Assembly: GCA_002501085.1 (NCBI GenBank) | Contig: DLRL01000039.1 | Location: forward strand, 1-58,211 | DNA length: 58,211 nucleotides | From: Gemmatimonadales bacterium UBA7889 | GTDB taxonomy: Bacteria; Gemmatimonadota; Gemmatimonadetes; Longimicrobiales; Gaopeijiaceae | Direction of reading: 5' to 3' | Shown: positions 1 through 7,763 of the stretch, piece after piece | Numbering within the stretch: the first letter of the stretch is position 1 | How the letters are laid out: the number at the start of each line of letters is the position of its first letter | Made by a program: the position numbers and the translations under genes | The notes under the pieces: model-generated | What the model saw: the letters and a program-made list of their open reading frames with translations, nothing else | What the model was told of the DNA's origin: nothing | Databases searched by the model: none

Positions 1-1127
1 GGCGTGTTACCGATCACCATTTGGATCTCGACGCCTGATCTTCCCATGAGGCGTGCACCGACAATCGTCGGTGTAGGCATGTCATCGCCAATTGTCTCAT
101 TGAGTATGGTCTGTACGATATCTCGGTCTCGAACGTCGGCTAAGTAGACCCATATGTCCTCGACATCTTCGAAGCTTTTCGAGCCGGCTTCAAGAGTTGA
201 TCGGATATCTGCTAGTGCCGAGCGGGTTTGTTCGCCAGCATCGCTGCCTCGCCCGACTACTCCTGCCAGATAAAGGCGATCTCCTGTATCAATACCGGGC
301 GAAAACGGGAGTCGCCCACGTGCTCGGCCCTCAGCGCGCACGACCTTACGCTCTGAAGAAGATTCGGCTACACACTGAATCTCAGTCGAAAAGACGGGGT
401 TCATGAGACTCGCGCGCACCGTCGCTCTGGCCGGAGGGTCTGATGCGGAGACGGATTCAGCATAGGCTTGATTCATCACAGCGAATCCGCGGGGATCGTC
501 TAGAAACACTCGGCAGCTGACCAGGTCTCCGAAGCTCATACCAGCTTCTTCTAGCACAAAGCCAATGTTTCCGAAAATCCGTTGGGTCTGTGTTGCCATA
601 TCACCGGTCACCGGCTGATACGTATCCGGATCCCTACTGGTTGCTCCGGAGATAAATAAGGTGCTACCAACCTTGATTCCCCAGGAATAAGGGAGTTCCG
701 GAGATCTTAAATCCTCCGGAGTGATGACTTCCTTGGACTCACCGGTTGCCACTACTGAGATCTGAATGAGTGCGTCAGGCTCCAAAAGATCAGCTTGTAC
801 AGTGGCGCGTGTCGGGGGGGAAATTTCGAAGTAGGTACGATAAACTCCATTCATACCTTGAAAGTGTCTGGTGTCCTTCAGGAACACATTCGATGCCACT
901 ACATCGGAATAACTCAGGCCCTGTTCCCGGAGTGCTTCACCCAGACGATCTAGTGTTGCTCTGGTTTGGTCTTCGACGTTAGTGAGAGTGCGTCCGGCGG
1001 ATTGGGTGGCACTCACATTCGAGATGTAGACGAGTTCCGGGGATTGTGCCGAAAGCCATAGCGGCGAAGCGAGGAGGAGATTCAAGAATCCTCCAACAAG
1101 GGTGTATCGGATTCCTGTAACGGTCAT
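1..1127 (-). CDS. Exported triple RidA-domain protein (3' end off the window)
   Basis: This reading frame is open from an ATG at 1125-1127 to the left edge, about 375 codons, so its C-terminus is missing. The N-terminus (MTVTGIRYTLVGG..., then a hydrophobic stretch ending near WLSAQS) looks like a signal peptide. Three RidA/YjgF-like repeats follow: about residues 30-130 (YISNVSATQSAG, PPTRATVQADL), 145-260 (LFISGATSRDPDTYQP, PPARATVRASL) and 275-375 (LYLAGVVGRG, TPTIVGARLMG). RidA proteins normally are cytosolic single-domain trimers that hydrolyse reactive enamine/imine intermediates. A tandem triple with a signal peptide could form the trimer-like barrel in one chain outside the cytoplasm (inference). 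The repeats keep the (P)PxRATV strand; the usual catalytic arginine of that strand is present in repeats 1 and 2 but appears replaced in repeat 3 (TPTIVGAR). The gene diverges from a creatininase-family gene, suggesting nitrogenous substrates. Confidence 0.8.
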   Translation of the reverse strand, partial: MTVTGIRYTLVGGFLNLLLASPLWLSAQSPELVYISNVSATQSAGRTLTNVEDQTRATLDRLGEALREQGLSYSDVVASNVFLKDTRHFQGMNGVYRTYFEISPPTRATVQADLLEPDALIQISVVATGESKEVITPEDLRSPELPYSWGIKVGSTLFISGATSRDPDTYQPVTGDMATQTQRIFGNIGFVLEEAGMSFGDLVSCRVFLDDPRGFAVMNQAYAESVSASDPPARATVRASLMNPVFSTEIQCVAESSSERKVVRAEGRARGRLPFSPGIDTGDRLYLAGVVGRGSDAGEQTRSALADIRSTLEAGSKSFEDVEDIWVYLADVRDRDIVQTILNETIGDDMPTPTIVGARLMGRSGVEIQMVIGNT

Positions 1128-1291
1128 TCCGCTCTCTCCTCAGTACCAGGATGTCTCTTTAGGGAAGTATTTTTGTTCGAAGTCGCTCATTCGCTAAGAA
1201 CATAAGATGACAAGCCGACTTGCCAATCCGTTTCAAACATCTTCATGCTGTCATACTAAAGACAACTAATCCCCCAGATGAAGGTTTCCTC

Positions 1292-2227
1292 ATGAAGTCG
1301 ATTCACCCTCTAGCTCTAGTGGTCGCCGTGCTGATCGGGATGTGCCTACAAACACCTGCAGTAGCTCAGATCAGTCCGGTTTGGTCGGAAGAAAAAGTGC
1401 CAAACTATCTTCCGCATATGACCGTCCCTGAGGTGCGGGACCTTCTTACCCGGACTGATATGGTAATCATTCCGGTCACCGCTCTAGAGCAACACGGACT
1501 TCATTTGCCTATCGGTACCGATTACTACAGTGGAATCGAACGGGCAAAACTTATTGCTGCCCGCACGGACGTATTGGTCGCGCCAATCCTTCTTCCGGGG
1601 CAATCTCCTTATCACATGGGATTTGAGGGAACGATTTCATTGTCATCTCAAACCGTACAGCAGGTGATCGTCGAGGCCGCGGAAAGCCTAATGCGTCACG
1701 GGTTCAAACGTTTCTTGATCCTGAACTCGCACGGAGGAAACCAGGCAACTACGACCTTTATCGTAGATCGCATCAATCATGAAACCGCAGGTATTGCGGT
1801 AAATCTGGGTTCAGTTGCTGCCCCTTTTCAGGATCGGAGCAGGCTCACAGACATCCCGGCCCCCCAAGTATTTGATCGCCATGGAGGAGTCGGAGAGACA
1901 TCCAGGGGTCTCTATTTGATGCCGGATCTGGTGGACTTAGAGGCAGCGGTGACAGCGGAGTTGACGCTACCCAGTCATATGGAACGCATGCTCCCCGATG
2001 TGATCGCAGGGGATCCCACCGCGCTCACTGTGTTTCTAGCGGAAGGTCTTAAGGCTGAGGAGACGGGCAAGGGCACGTCAGCAGATCAGATGTCTAGCAC
2101 AGGTGTGTGGAGCGAGAGGGATCCCAAGGAAGCAACGGCGGAGCAGGGACGATTGGCCACCGAAGTATTCGTCGAGGGTGCGGTGCGTTTTATTGAGCGA
2201 TGGAAGGAGTTAAGACCAATCCAGTAG
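1292..2227 (+). CDS. Exported creatininase-family amidohydrolase
   Basis: The protein belongs to the creatininase/creatinine amidohydrolase family. These metal enzymes cleave cyclic amides or formamides, and members also act in cofactor biosynthesis, so the substrate is unknown. Family signatures are visible: an early metal-binding segment TALEQHGLHLPIGTD, then LNSHGGNQ and HGGVGETS, which supply the conserved Glu, His and Asp ligands. I chose the ATG at 1292 because it begins a clear signal peptide (MKSIHPLALVVAVLIG to AVAQ) and has an AAGG about 7 bases upstream. An in-frame ATG at 1220 would only add an unlikely leader. Length (about 311 residues) is slightly above the usual 240-260 because of the signal peptide and C-terminal tail. 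It is flanked by a RidA gene on one side and a RidA fragment on the other. Confidence 0.85.
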   Translation: MKSIHPLALVVAVLIGMCLQTPAVAQISPVWSEEKVPNYLPHMTVPEVRDLLTRTDMVIIPVTALEQHGLHLPIGTDYYSGIERAKLIAARTDVLVAPILLPGQSPYHMGFEGTISLSSQTVQQVIVEAAESLMRHGFKRFLILNSHGGNQATTTFIVDRINHETAGIAVNLGSVAAPFQDRSRLTDIPAPQVFDRHGGVGETSRGLYLMPDLVDLEAAVTAELTLPSHMERMLPDVIAGDPTALTVFLAEGLKAEETGKGTSADQMSSTGVWSERDPKEATAEQGRLATEVFVEGAVRFIERWKELRPIQ

Positions 2228-2255
2228 AAAATCGCAGTACATGGAAGATTTTCTG

Positions 2256-2320
2256 TCAGCTAGGTAGACCCAGGTGTCTTCAACAGCTCTGAAGCCTCTT
2301 GAGGTGGCTTCCAGAGTCGA
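2256..2320 (-). pseudogene. Fragment of a second RidA-domain gene
   Basis: Read on the minus strand, this stretch encodes STLEATSRGF-RAVEDTWVYLAD. It aligns without gaps to STLEAGSKSF-EDVEDIWVYLAD in the third repeat of the RidA protein (positions 136-200). By my count 49 of 65 bases match. No start codon, stop codon or remainder of the domain is present, so this is a decayed copy. It lies between the end of the creatininase gene and the end of the next minus-strand gene. The creatininase gene is therefore bracketed by RidA sequence on both sides, as expected after duplication or rearrangement of the locus. Confidence 0.75.
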
Positions 2321-2328
2321 TTACCCGA

Positions 2329-3069
2329 TCAAAAAACAAAGCCGACGTTTATGATTCGGATCGTTGGGTAAAGGTCACCACCACCAAACGGCAGTTTGCC
2401 ATCCAAGGCGGAATGTTTCTCGCCGTAGCCGCCGTAGTAACTGTCAGTGACCTTCGGGACTCCCATGAGTCGCTTTAGGCCAAATCCGAGGCCAACATAA
2501 AAATTGTCGTTTGGTCCTAAGACCCAACTATGATTCATGTCGAATCCGAAACCGAAATAGGCCCCATCACCTCTCCCGGCACCGGTTACCGCGGTGAGCC
2601 CCATCTTCATACCAAACGCCCATCCAATAGGAGCCTTATACGTTCGGGTGCGCCTACTGCCTGGATAGAACCGGTAGAATACATCGAAGTTTACGTATCG
2701 GGCTTCTTCCACGGTGTTTGCAAGCATCTCCCAGTCGTTCATGGCCTGCAGATAGGCCGGATCATTCCAATCCTGGATGGGAAAGCCGGATGCGTCTGTC
2801 CCTGTGATCGGCGGCTCCGGCCTGTTCCCCGGATCCCCCCACCACTCAGTTGAGGCGGTTGATCCCCCGAAACCAATTGTGGAGGTTGGGGAGATGACAC
2901 GCTCGAACTCCGCATTGAACGTATTAGTGAGAAGTCCGATCACATTGGCTGAAATGACGTTCTTCGGCTGAAAGTCCTCACTTTGTTGAGCGGTGAGCGG
3001 CAGGCACGATAATCCCGAGATCAGGATCGTGAGGGCAAGTATAAAGCTTGAAGAGTCTGACTTGATCAT
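2329..3069 (-). CDS. Small outer-membrane-type beta-barrel protein, unknown function
   Basis: I do not recognise a named family. The protein has a signal peptide (MIKSDSSSFILALTILISGLSCLPLTAQ) followed by about 215 residues rich in alternating aromatic and small residues. It carries barrel-like strands such as SANVIGLLTNTFNAEFERV, FGFGFDMNHSWVLG and FYVGLGFGLKRLMG, and ends in IINVGFVF, a terminal Phe typical of outer membrane barrels. It resembles the short porin or OmpA-barrel-like proteins that are usually annotated as hypothetical. The start is uncertain: an upstream in-frame ATG at 3103-3105 would add 12 charged residues before the signal peptide, so the ATG at 3069 is preferred. A near-perfect palindrome lies about 65 bases upstream and may control it. 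Confidence 0.6.
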   Translation of the reverse strand: MIKSDSSSFILALTILISGLSCLPLTAQQSEDFQPKNVISANVIGLLTNTFNAEFERVISPTSTIGFGGSTASTEWWGDPGNRPEPPITGTDASGFPIQDWNDPAYLQAMNDWEMLANTVEEARYVNFDVFYRFYPGSRRTRTYKAPIGWAFGMKMGLTAVTGAGRGDGAYFGFGFDMNHSWVLGPNDNFYVGLGFGLKRLMGVPKVTDSYYGGYGEKHSALDGKLPFGGGDLYPTIRIINVGFVF

Positions 3070-3134
3070 TGGCTTTTCTTGTTCCGGGACTTTAAAGAAT
3101 TCCATTCGTCAGCAATAGTTCGTAAAACCGTAAC

Positions 3135-3157
3135 ATATATCGTTCATAACGATATAT
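3135..3157. promoter_or_regulatory. Candidate operator: 10-bp perfect inverted repeat with 3-base centre
   Basis: Arms ATATATCGTT (3135-3144) and AACGATATAT (3148-3157) are perfect reverse complements around CAT. A further TATCG-rich stretch (3153-3169) follows immediately. The site lies 66 bases upstream of the preferred start of the small barrel protein and in the only AT-rich part of this intergenic region. A 23-bp dyad of this form is typical of a dimeric helix-turn-helix repressor site. PadR-type regulators often use ATAT/CGAT-rich dyads, but the regulator here is unknown and none is encoded nearby. Confidence 0.5.
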
Positions 3158-3437
3158 ATCGCTATCGATGCAGCAAAATACAAGGTTGGAGCATAGGGCT
3201 CTAGAATGGTGTGTAGAGGGGGTAGCCTATCATACCTCAATTCTGCTCCCTCAGCTGCAGGACCGCAACTGAGCGAGGAACTGGAGGGAAGGACGTGATG
3301 CCCAGTTGTCCCCGCACCTGATTTCCTTCCTGGTGACTGTACTCATCTGAGGCGCCCATTCTTGCCCGTTCAGAGCACTGACCCTCATCTTCGGGTGATC
3401 GCTAGAGGAATAGTCGCACAGTCTACGAGGTGACGAG
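3158..3437. other. Intergenic region without a recognised gene
   Basis: This region lies between the divergent barrel-protein and aldo/keto reductase genes. A 30-codon frame starting at an ATG near 3206 (MVCRGG...) is open on the plus strand but has no well-placed ribosome binding site and no recognisable similarity. I see no tRNA, terminator or repeat. It probably holds the two promoters. Confidence 0.4.
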
Positions 3438-4367
3438 ATGAAGATCTCACGCAGAGACATGCTCAAGATTAGTGCTGGAACCGGGGCCGCTGCCCTGCTG
3501 CTGAATGAATTTCCAGTGCTTGCTCAAGAACGGCCCTTGCTCATGCGAGCTATTCCGTCCTCGGGTGAGGAGGTTCCTGCCGTGGGCTTAGGTAGCGCAC
3601 GCACGTTCAGTGTGGGTGCTTCTGGTGAAGAACGAGCTCCGCTGAAGGAAGTGCTGCGATTATTCCACGAGATGGGGGGGCGGTTCTTCGATACCGCACC
3701 GACATATGGAAGTTCTGAGGGTGTCGCTGGTCAGCTTGTCCAAGAACTTGGCATTCAAGATGACCTGTTCTTTGCCACAAAGATTTCAACAGGTGGCGGT
3801 AGACAAGCGGGTATTGATCAGCAGGAAACGTCCCTTCAAGACTGGGGACGTGACATCATCGACTTGAATCAGGTACATAACCTTCGGGATACCGAGATTC
3901 ATCTAAGGACCATCCGACAAGCGAAAGAAGAAGGTCGCACACGCTACGTTGGTGTGACGACTTCGTTCGGGAGACAGTACGAGCAGATGGAGCAGGTGCT
4001 CCGCACTGAAGAGTTGGACTTCGTGCAGGTCAACTATTCGCTCGGAGAGCGCGAGGCGGCGGATCGACTGATACCGCTGGCACAGGACCGAGGCATGGGT
4101 GTGATTGTGAATGAGCCCTACAATGTTGGACGACTTTTCGGTGCCGTGAGTGGAAGGGATCTACCTGATTGGGCTGCTGAGTTCGATTGTGAAAGCTGGG
4201 GACAGTTTTTTCTCAAGTACATCCTGTCCCACCCGGCAGTGACGGTGATTATTCCGGCTACTTCGGACCCGGGGCACCTGATAGACAATATGGGTGCTGG
4301 TATGGGGAGGTTACCCGATGAGCGGACCCGGACTCGGATGGAAGAGTTCTTCGATGGTTTGAGCTGA
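3438..4367 (+). CDS. Tat-exported aldo/keto reductase
   Basis: This is a member of the aldo/keto reductase superfamily, NAD(P)H-dependent carbonyl reductases with a TIM barrel. The catalytic tetrad is visible: Asp85 and Tyr90 in FFDTAPTYGSSE, Lys115 in FFATKIST and His147 in DLNQVHN. The N-terminus MKISRRDMLKISAGTGAAALLL carries a twin-arginine motif (SRRDMLK) and a hydrophobic segment ending PVLAQ. This suggests export of the folded, cofactor-loaded enzyme. A GAG sits just before the start. Length (309) fits the family plus a Tat signal. The physiological substrate cannot be read from sequence. It stands alone, between the barrel gene and a DUF305 gene. Confidence 0.85.
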   Translation: MKISRRDMLKISAGTGAAALLLNEFPVLAQERPLLMRAIPSSGEEVPAVGLGSARTFSVGASGEERAPLKEVLRLFHEMGGRFFDTAPTYGSSEGVAGQLVQELGIQDDLFFATKISTGGGRQAGIDQQETSLQDWGRDIIDLNQVHNLRDTEIHLRTIRQAKEEGRTRYVGVTTSFGRQYEQMEQVLRTEELDFVQVNYSLGEREAADRLIPLAQDRGMGVIVNEPYNVGRLFGAVSGRDLPDWAAEFDCESWGQFFLKYILSHPAVTVIIPATSDPGHLIDNMGAGMGRLPDERTRTRMEEFFDGLS

Positions 4368-4557
4368 CCGCAAAGCCAAGGAACTCCCTTACCATACTGG
4401 TGAGACCGACCCAAAATGATGACTAGAGAACAAGCGATTCGTGGGAGTGCTTTTCAAGAGCACGAATAGCCCCTAGTATCGCGAATGGTCGGTATCGGTT
4501 AAGACGCCACTCTAGTAGCGTCAATTACGGACGAATAGGGGTTTGCGGAGCAAATTG

Positions 4558-5181
4558 ATGAAGCGCTTATACTCTCCAACACTACTTTTGGCCGCCTTCG
4601 CGGTCAGTCTTGGGTCCTGTGGTGGAGCTGCTCGATCGGCAGCTGATCTAGAGGCACTAGCTGCTCGCAACCGGCAAGGCTATAGCCCTGCTGATGTTCA
4701 TTTCATGACCAACATGGTTCCACATCATGCTCAGGCTGTTTTGTTTGCTGGCTGGGCAGAATCGCACCAAGCGAGCTCTGCTATACAAATTTTTTGTGCT
4801 CGGATGGTTGTCGCGCAGCGCGATGAAATAGTGACAATGCGTTCTTGGTTACTTGAGCGTGATGAGCCAGCTCCTCCGTCTGAGTACAGCCGCATGCGAA
4901 TGCCAGCTGGCGCTGATCATCAGGCCATGCCCGGCATGCTGACCGAAGCACAACTAAACGAACTCGATGATGCACGTGGTTTGGACTTTGATCGACTTTT
5001 CTTGAAATATATGATCCCGCACCATGAGGGTGCTTTATCTATGGTGGATGGGTTGTTCGGTTCGTATGGGGGTGCGCAGAACGACTTCATCTTCAAGCTG
5101 GCGTCTGACATGTATGCGGATCAGACAACTGAGATTGAGCATATGCAGCTGATGCTCGCTACGTACCCCTCGGGTCACTAA
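4558..5181 (+). CDS. DUF305-family lipoprotein
   Basis: The protein has the DUF305 signature of paired histidines in two ferritin-like helical repeats: FMTNMVPHHAQAVLFAGWA near residue 45 and KYMIPHHEGALSMVDG near residue 150. Members are periplasmic or membrane-anchored and have been linked to copper binding, which the Met/His-rich helices support. LLLAAFAVSLGSCGG is a signal peptide with a lipobox. I chose ATG 4558 because GGAG lies 7 bases upstream; an in-frame TTG at 4543 is the alternative. A GMLTEAQL segment joins the two repeats. Exact function is unknown. Confidence 0.8.
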   Translation: MKRLYSPTLLLAAFAVSLGSCGGAARSAADLEALAARNRQGYSPADVHFMTNMVPHHAQAVLFAGWAESHQASSAIQIFCARMVVAQRDEIVTMRSWLLERDEPAPPSEYSRMRMPAGADHQAMPGMLTEAQLNELDDARGLDFDRLFLKYMIPHHEGALSMVDGLFGSYGGAQNDFIFKLASDMYADQTTEIEHMQLMLATYPSGH

Positions 5182-5238
5182 GGCCCATGACCTCTTCTGA
5201 CTTATTCTATTTCCCTCCTAAACTCCAGGGGATCTGAT

Positions 5239-7107
5239 ATGAACAACCAATCCTTTGAACGTCTTCCCGGCATGCGTTGGACCGCACTCGGTTCCGCCCT
5301 GTGTGCAGTCCTGGTATTCGTTACCGCATGCGCCACTGCGATGTCGTCGCCCTCTCCTGCTGCGATGATGTCGGCGCTATCCGATCTCCCGCTTACCCCA
5401 CCCGATCCGGATCCGCGCATCGGACTCGGTGCGGGCTCGGGTCCTCTCGGAGCGGGTGCGGAGGAAGCATCCTGGAATCTAAATCTGGTATCCAATACGC
5501 CACCGCCCGATGAATTTGTTGGAGTCACGAACTCCGATTTGGGTTTCACCGGCGACTACGCGATCCAGGGCAACTACAACGGTTATGTAATTTGGGATAT
5601 TTCGGATCCGACAAATCCTACGCTGGAAACTTCTTATGTATGTCCGGCATCGCAGAGCGATGTCTCCATCTATAAGAATCTTCTCTTCGTATCTGGTGAG
5701 GGTTTAGGTGGTCGTGTTGACTGTGGTACAGGAGGAGTCCCGGACACGGTCAGCCTCGATCGGCTACGTGGCATCCGCATTTTTGATGCGACGGATATCA
5801 GGAACCCAGAGTATGTGGCGAACGTCCAGACGTGTCGGGGCTCACATACGCACACCGTAGTAACCGATCCGAACGATGCAGAAAACGTCTATATCTACGT
5901 GTCTGGCTCATCCCGGGTGCGGTCCCCGAACGAACTTCCGGGTTGCTCGGGAGGTCCGTTGGATGACGACCCGAATACAGCTTTATTCCGCATCGAGGTT
6001 ATCCAGGTTCCTCTTGCGGCTCCTCAGAATGCACGGATTGTGAGTTCTCCGCGCATATTCAACGACTTAACTGCACCGCCGAGGCATGCCGAACCAGGCC
6101 AGGAAGCACGCCAAGCGGCTGCCGGACGTGGTGGTGGACGTGGTGGACGTGGTGGAGGACCCCCACGTCAGCGTACCGGACCGACCCAGTGCCATGATAT
6201 CACTGTATATCCGGGTATCGGGTTCGCAGGTGGCGCATGTGGAGGCTATGGACTTCTGCTTGATATAAGTGACGTAGCGAATCCACGCCGCTTGTATGCT
6301 GCTGCTGACTCGAACTTCTCATTCTGGCACTCTGCGACGTTCAATAATGATGGCACAAAGGTTCTGTTCACGGACGAGTGGGGTGGCGGTGGGCAACCGC
6401 GCTGTCGTGCGACGGACAAATATGAATGGGGTGCGGATGCTATCTTCAGCATCAATGACGGGGAACTAGATTTCCACACTTACTTCAAGATGCCTGCGGC
6501 GCAGACCGAACTTGAAAACTGCGTTGCCCACAACGGATCTCTGATCCCCATCCCCGGTCGGGATGTGATGGTACAAGGTTGGTATCAGGGCGGGATCGAC
6601 ATCTTCGATTGGACCGATCCTGATAACCCAGTTGAGATTGCTTTCTTTGATCGCGGACCTACAGACGGTGAACGCCGAGGCAGTGGCGGTTCTTGGTCTG
6701 TATACTGGTACAACGGATACATGGTCAGTTCTGAGATTGCGCGTGGACTCGATATCTTCGAGCTAACGCCTAGTGCCCATATTTCCCAGAACGAAATTGA
6801 TGCGGCTAAGACTGTGCGTTTTGAATACTTCAATGCACAGGAGCAACCTAAGTTGGTCTGGCCTCCCAGCTTCGCACTGGCTCGCTCGTACCTCGATCAA
6901 CTTGAGCGGTCTAGCGGTCTTGATACTGATAGGGTCATGAGTGTGAGGAGAGGATTGGCTGAGGCTGAAGGACTCTCGGGCCAACAACGGAGTAACGCGT
7001 TGACCGAATTGGTATCAGACCTACGTGGTGCGGTAAGAAGCTCGAGTGATCCTCGTAAGGTCAGGATGTTTCTAGGAGCGGTTATAGATTTGGGTGCCAC
7101 CAGATAG
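5239..7107 (+). CDS. LVIVD-repeat beta-propeller lipoprotein
   Basis: This large exported protein begins with a signal peptide ending in a lipobox (FVTAC, Cys31). It contains repeated blades of the LVIVD type: YNGYVIWDISDPTNPTLE (about 113), GIRIFDATDIRNPEYVA (about 178), LLLDISDVANPRRLYA (about 340) and IDIFDWTDPDNPVEIAFFD (about 457). Such propellers sit on the cell surface and probably bind proteins or ligands; no catalytic function is established. A low-complexity Arg/Gly stretch at about residues 297-312 (AGRGGGRGGRGGGPP) interrupts the propeller. The last 100 residues are helical and lack blades. Several Cys residues suggest disulphides. A purine-rich CAGGGGATC precedes the ATG. Confidence 0.75.
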   Translation: MNNQSFERLPGMRWTALGSALCAVLVFVTACATAMSSPSPAAMMSALSDLPLTPPDPDPRIGLGAGSGPLGAGAEEASWNLNLVSNTPPPDEFVGVTNSDLGFTGDYAIQGNYNGYVIWDISDPTNPTLETSYVCPASQSDVSIYKNLLFVSGEGLGGRVDCGTGGVPDTVSLDRLRGIRIFDATDIRNPEYVANVQTCRGSHTHTVVTDPNDAENVYIYVSGSSRVRSPNELPGCSGGPLDDDPNTALFRIEVIQVPLAAPQNARIVSSPRIFNDLTAPPRHAEPGQEARQAAAGRGGGRGGRGGGPPRQRTGPTQCHDITVYPGIGFAGGACGGYGLLLDISDVANPRRLYAAADSNFSFWHSATFNNDGTKVLFTDEWGGGGQPRCRATDKYEWGADAIFSINDGELDFHTYFKMPAAQTELENCVAHNGSLIPIPGRDVMVQGWYQGGIDIFDWTDPDNPVEIAFFDRGPTDGERRGSGGSWSVYWYNGYMVSSEIARGLDIFELTPSAHISQNEIDAAKTVRFEYFNAQEQPKLVWPPSFALARSYLDQLERSSGLDTDRVMSVRRGLAEAEGLSGQQRSNALTELVSDLRGAVRSSSDPRKVRMFLGAVIDLGATR

Positions 7108-7175
7108 TTCTAGCTACAGTAGGGCGGGGGAGATCGTCGTGCTCCCCTGTCCTCTGACTAGGTAGTGCGCTCTAC

Positions 7176-7604
7176 ATGAAGCCGATTGTCAAAAAGAAAT
7201 CCGTTCTATTGTATGATGGTCTTTGCGGATTCTGCGATCGACTTGTCGGCCTCTTATTACGAAGAGATCACCAACAGATTTTCCATTACGCACCACTTGG
7301 CGGGGTGTTTGCTAGCAATCTCTTGAATCGCCATCCACACCTAAAGACAGTTGATTCTCTTGTCTTGGTGGAGAATAGTGGGCTTGAGCAAGAGGTTGTC
7401 TGGGTGCGGAGTGAAGCTGTGAGAAGAGTCAGCCGAGATTTGGGTGGTATATGGAGGATTGCTGATTTACTGTTGTCCATTGTTCCGAAATGGTTACAGG
7501 ATTCAGGCTACGACATCTTTGCACGAAACCGTTACCGTTGGTTCGGACGCTATGATGCCTGCCGGGTTCCAGATTCTTCTATTCTTGATCGATTTCTAGA
7601 GTAG
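7176..7604 (+). CDS. DCC-family thiol-disulfide oxidoreductase (DUF393)
   Basis: The N-terminus VLLYDGLCGFCDRLV carries the DxxCxxC motif (Cys17, Cys20) that defines the DCC/DUF393 family. The next segment (HYAPLGG) and VRSEAVRRVSRDLGG fit the family pattern, as does the C-terminal DIFARNRYRWFGR. Length (142) is normal. Members are thioredoxin-fold-like proteins of uncertain role in thiol redox chemistry. No signal peptide is visible, so it is probably cytosolic, which is unusual among its neighbours. It is followed by about 160 bases without a gene. Confidence 0.85.
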   Translation: MKPIVKKKSVLLYDGLCGFCDRLVGLLLRRDHQQIFHYAPLGGVFASNLLNRHPHLKTVDSLVLVENSGLEQEVVWVRSEAVRRVSRDLGGIWRIADLLLSIVPKWLQDSGYDIFARNRYRWFGRYDACRVPDSSILDRFLE

Positions 7605-7763
7605 AGTGGCGCTCTATGCCCTATACGGGCAGGAGATAGGAAGAGCCTAGGCTGTGGAGTTCTTTCCATTCCATATAAGTTGCGATTTATAGGTGCTTGA
7701 AAGCAGAATCAAAGAATGACCCCGATCACTTGCGATGCGCGACCACAAAGGAAACAACTAGTT

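Noticed and set aside
2530..2853. Long plus-strand frame antisense to the barrel-protein gene
   Set aside because: It lies wholly within a supported minus-strand gene with a signal peptide and barrel pattern, and the translation looks like a frame shadow.
7127..7147. GGGGAG ... CTCCCC hairpin after the LVIVD gene
   Set aside because: The stem has only 6 pairs and no T-run follows, so a terminator call is not supported.
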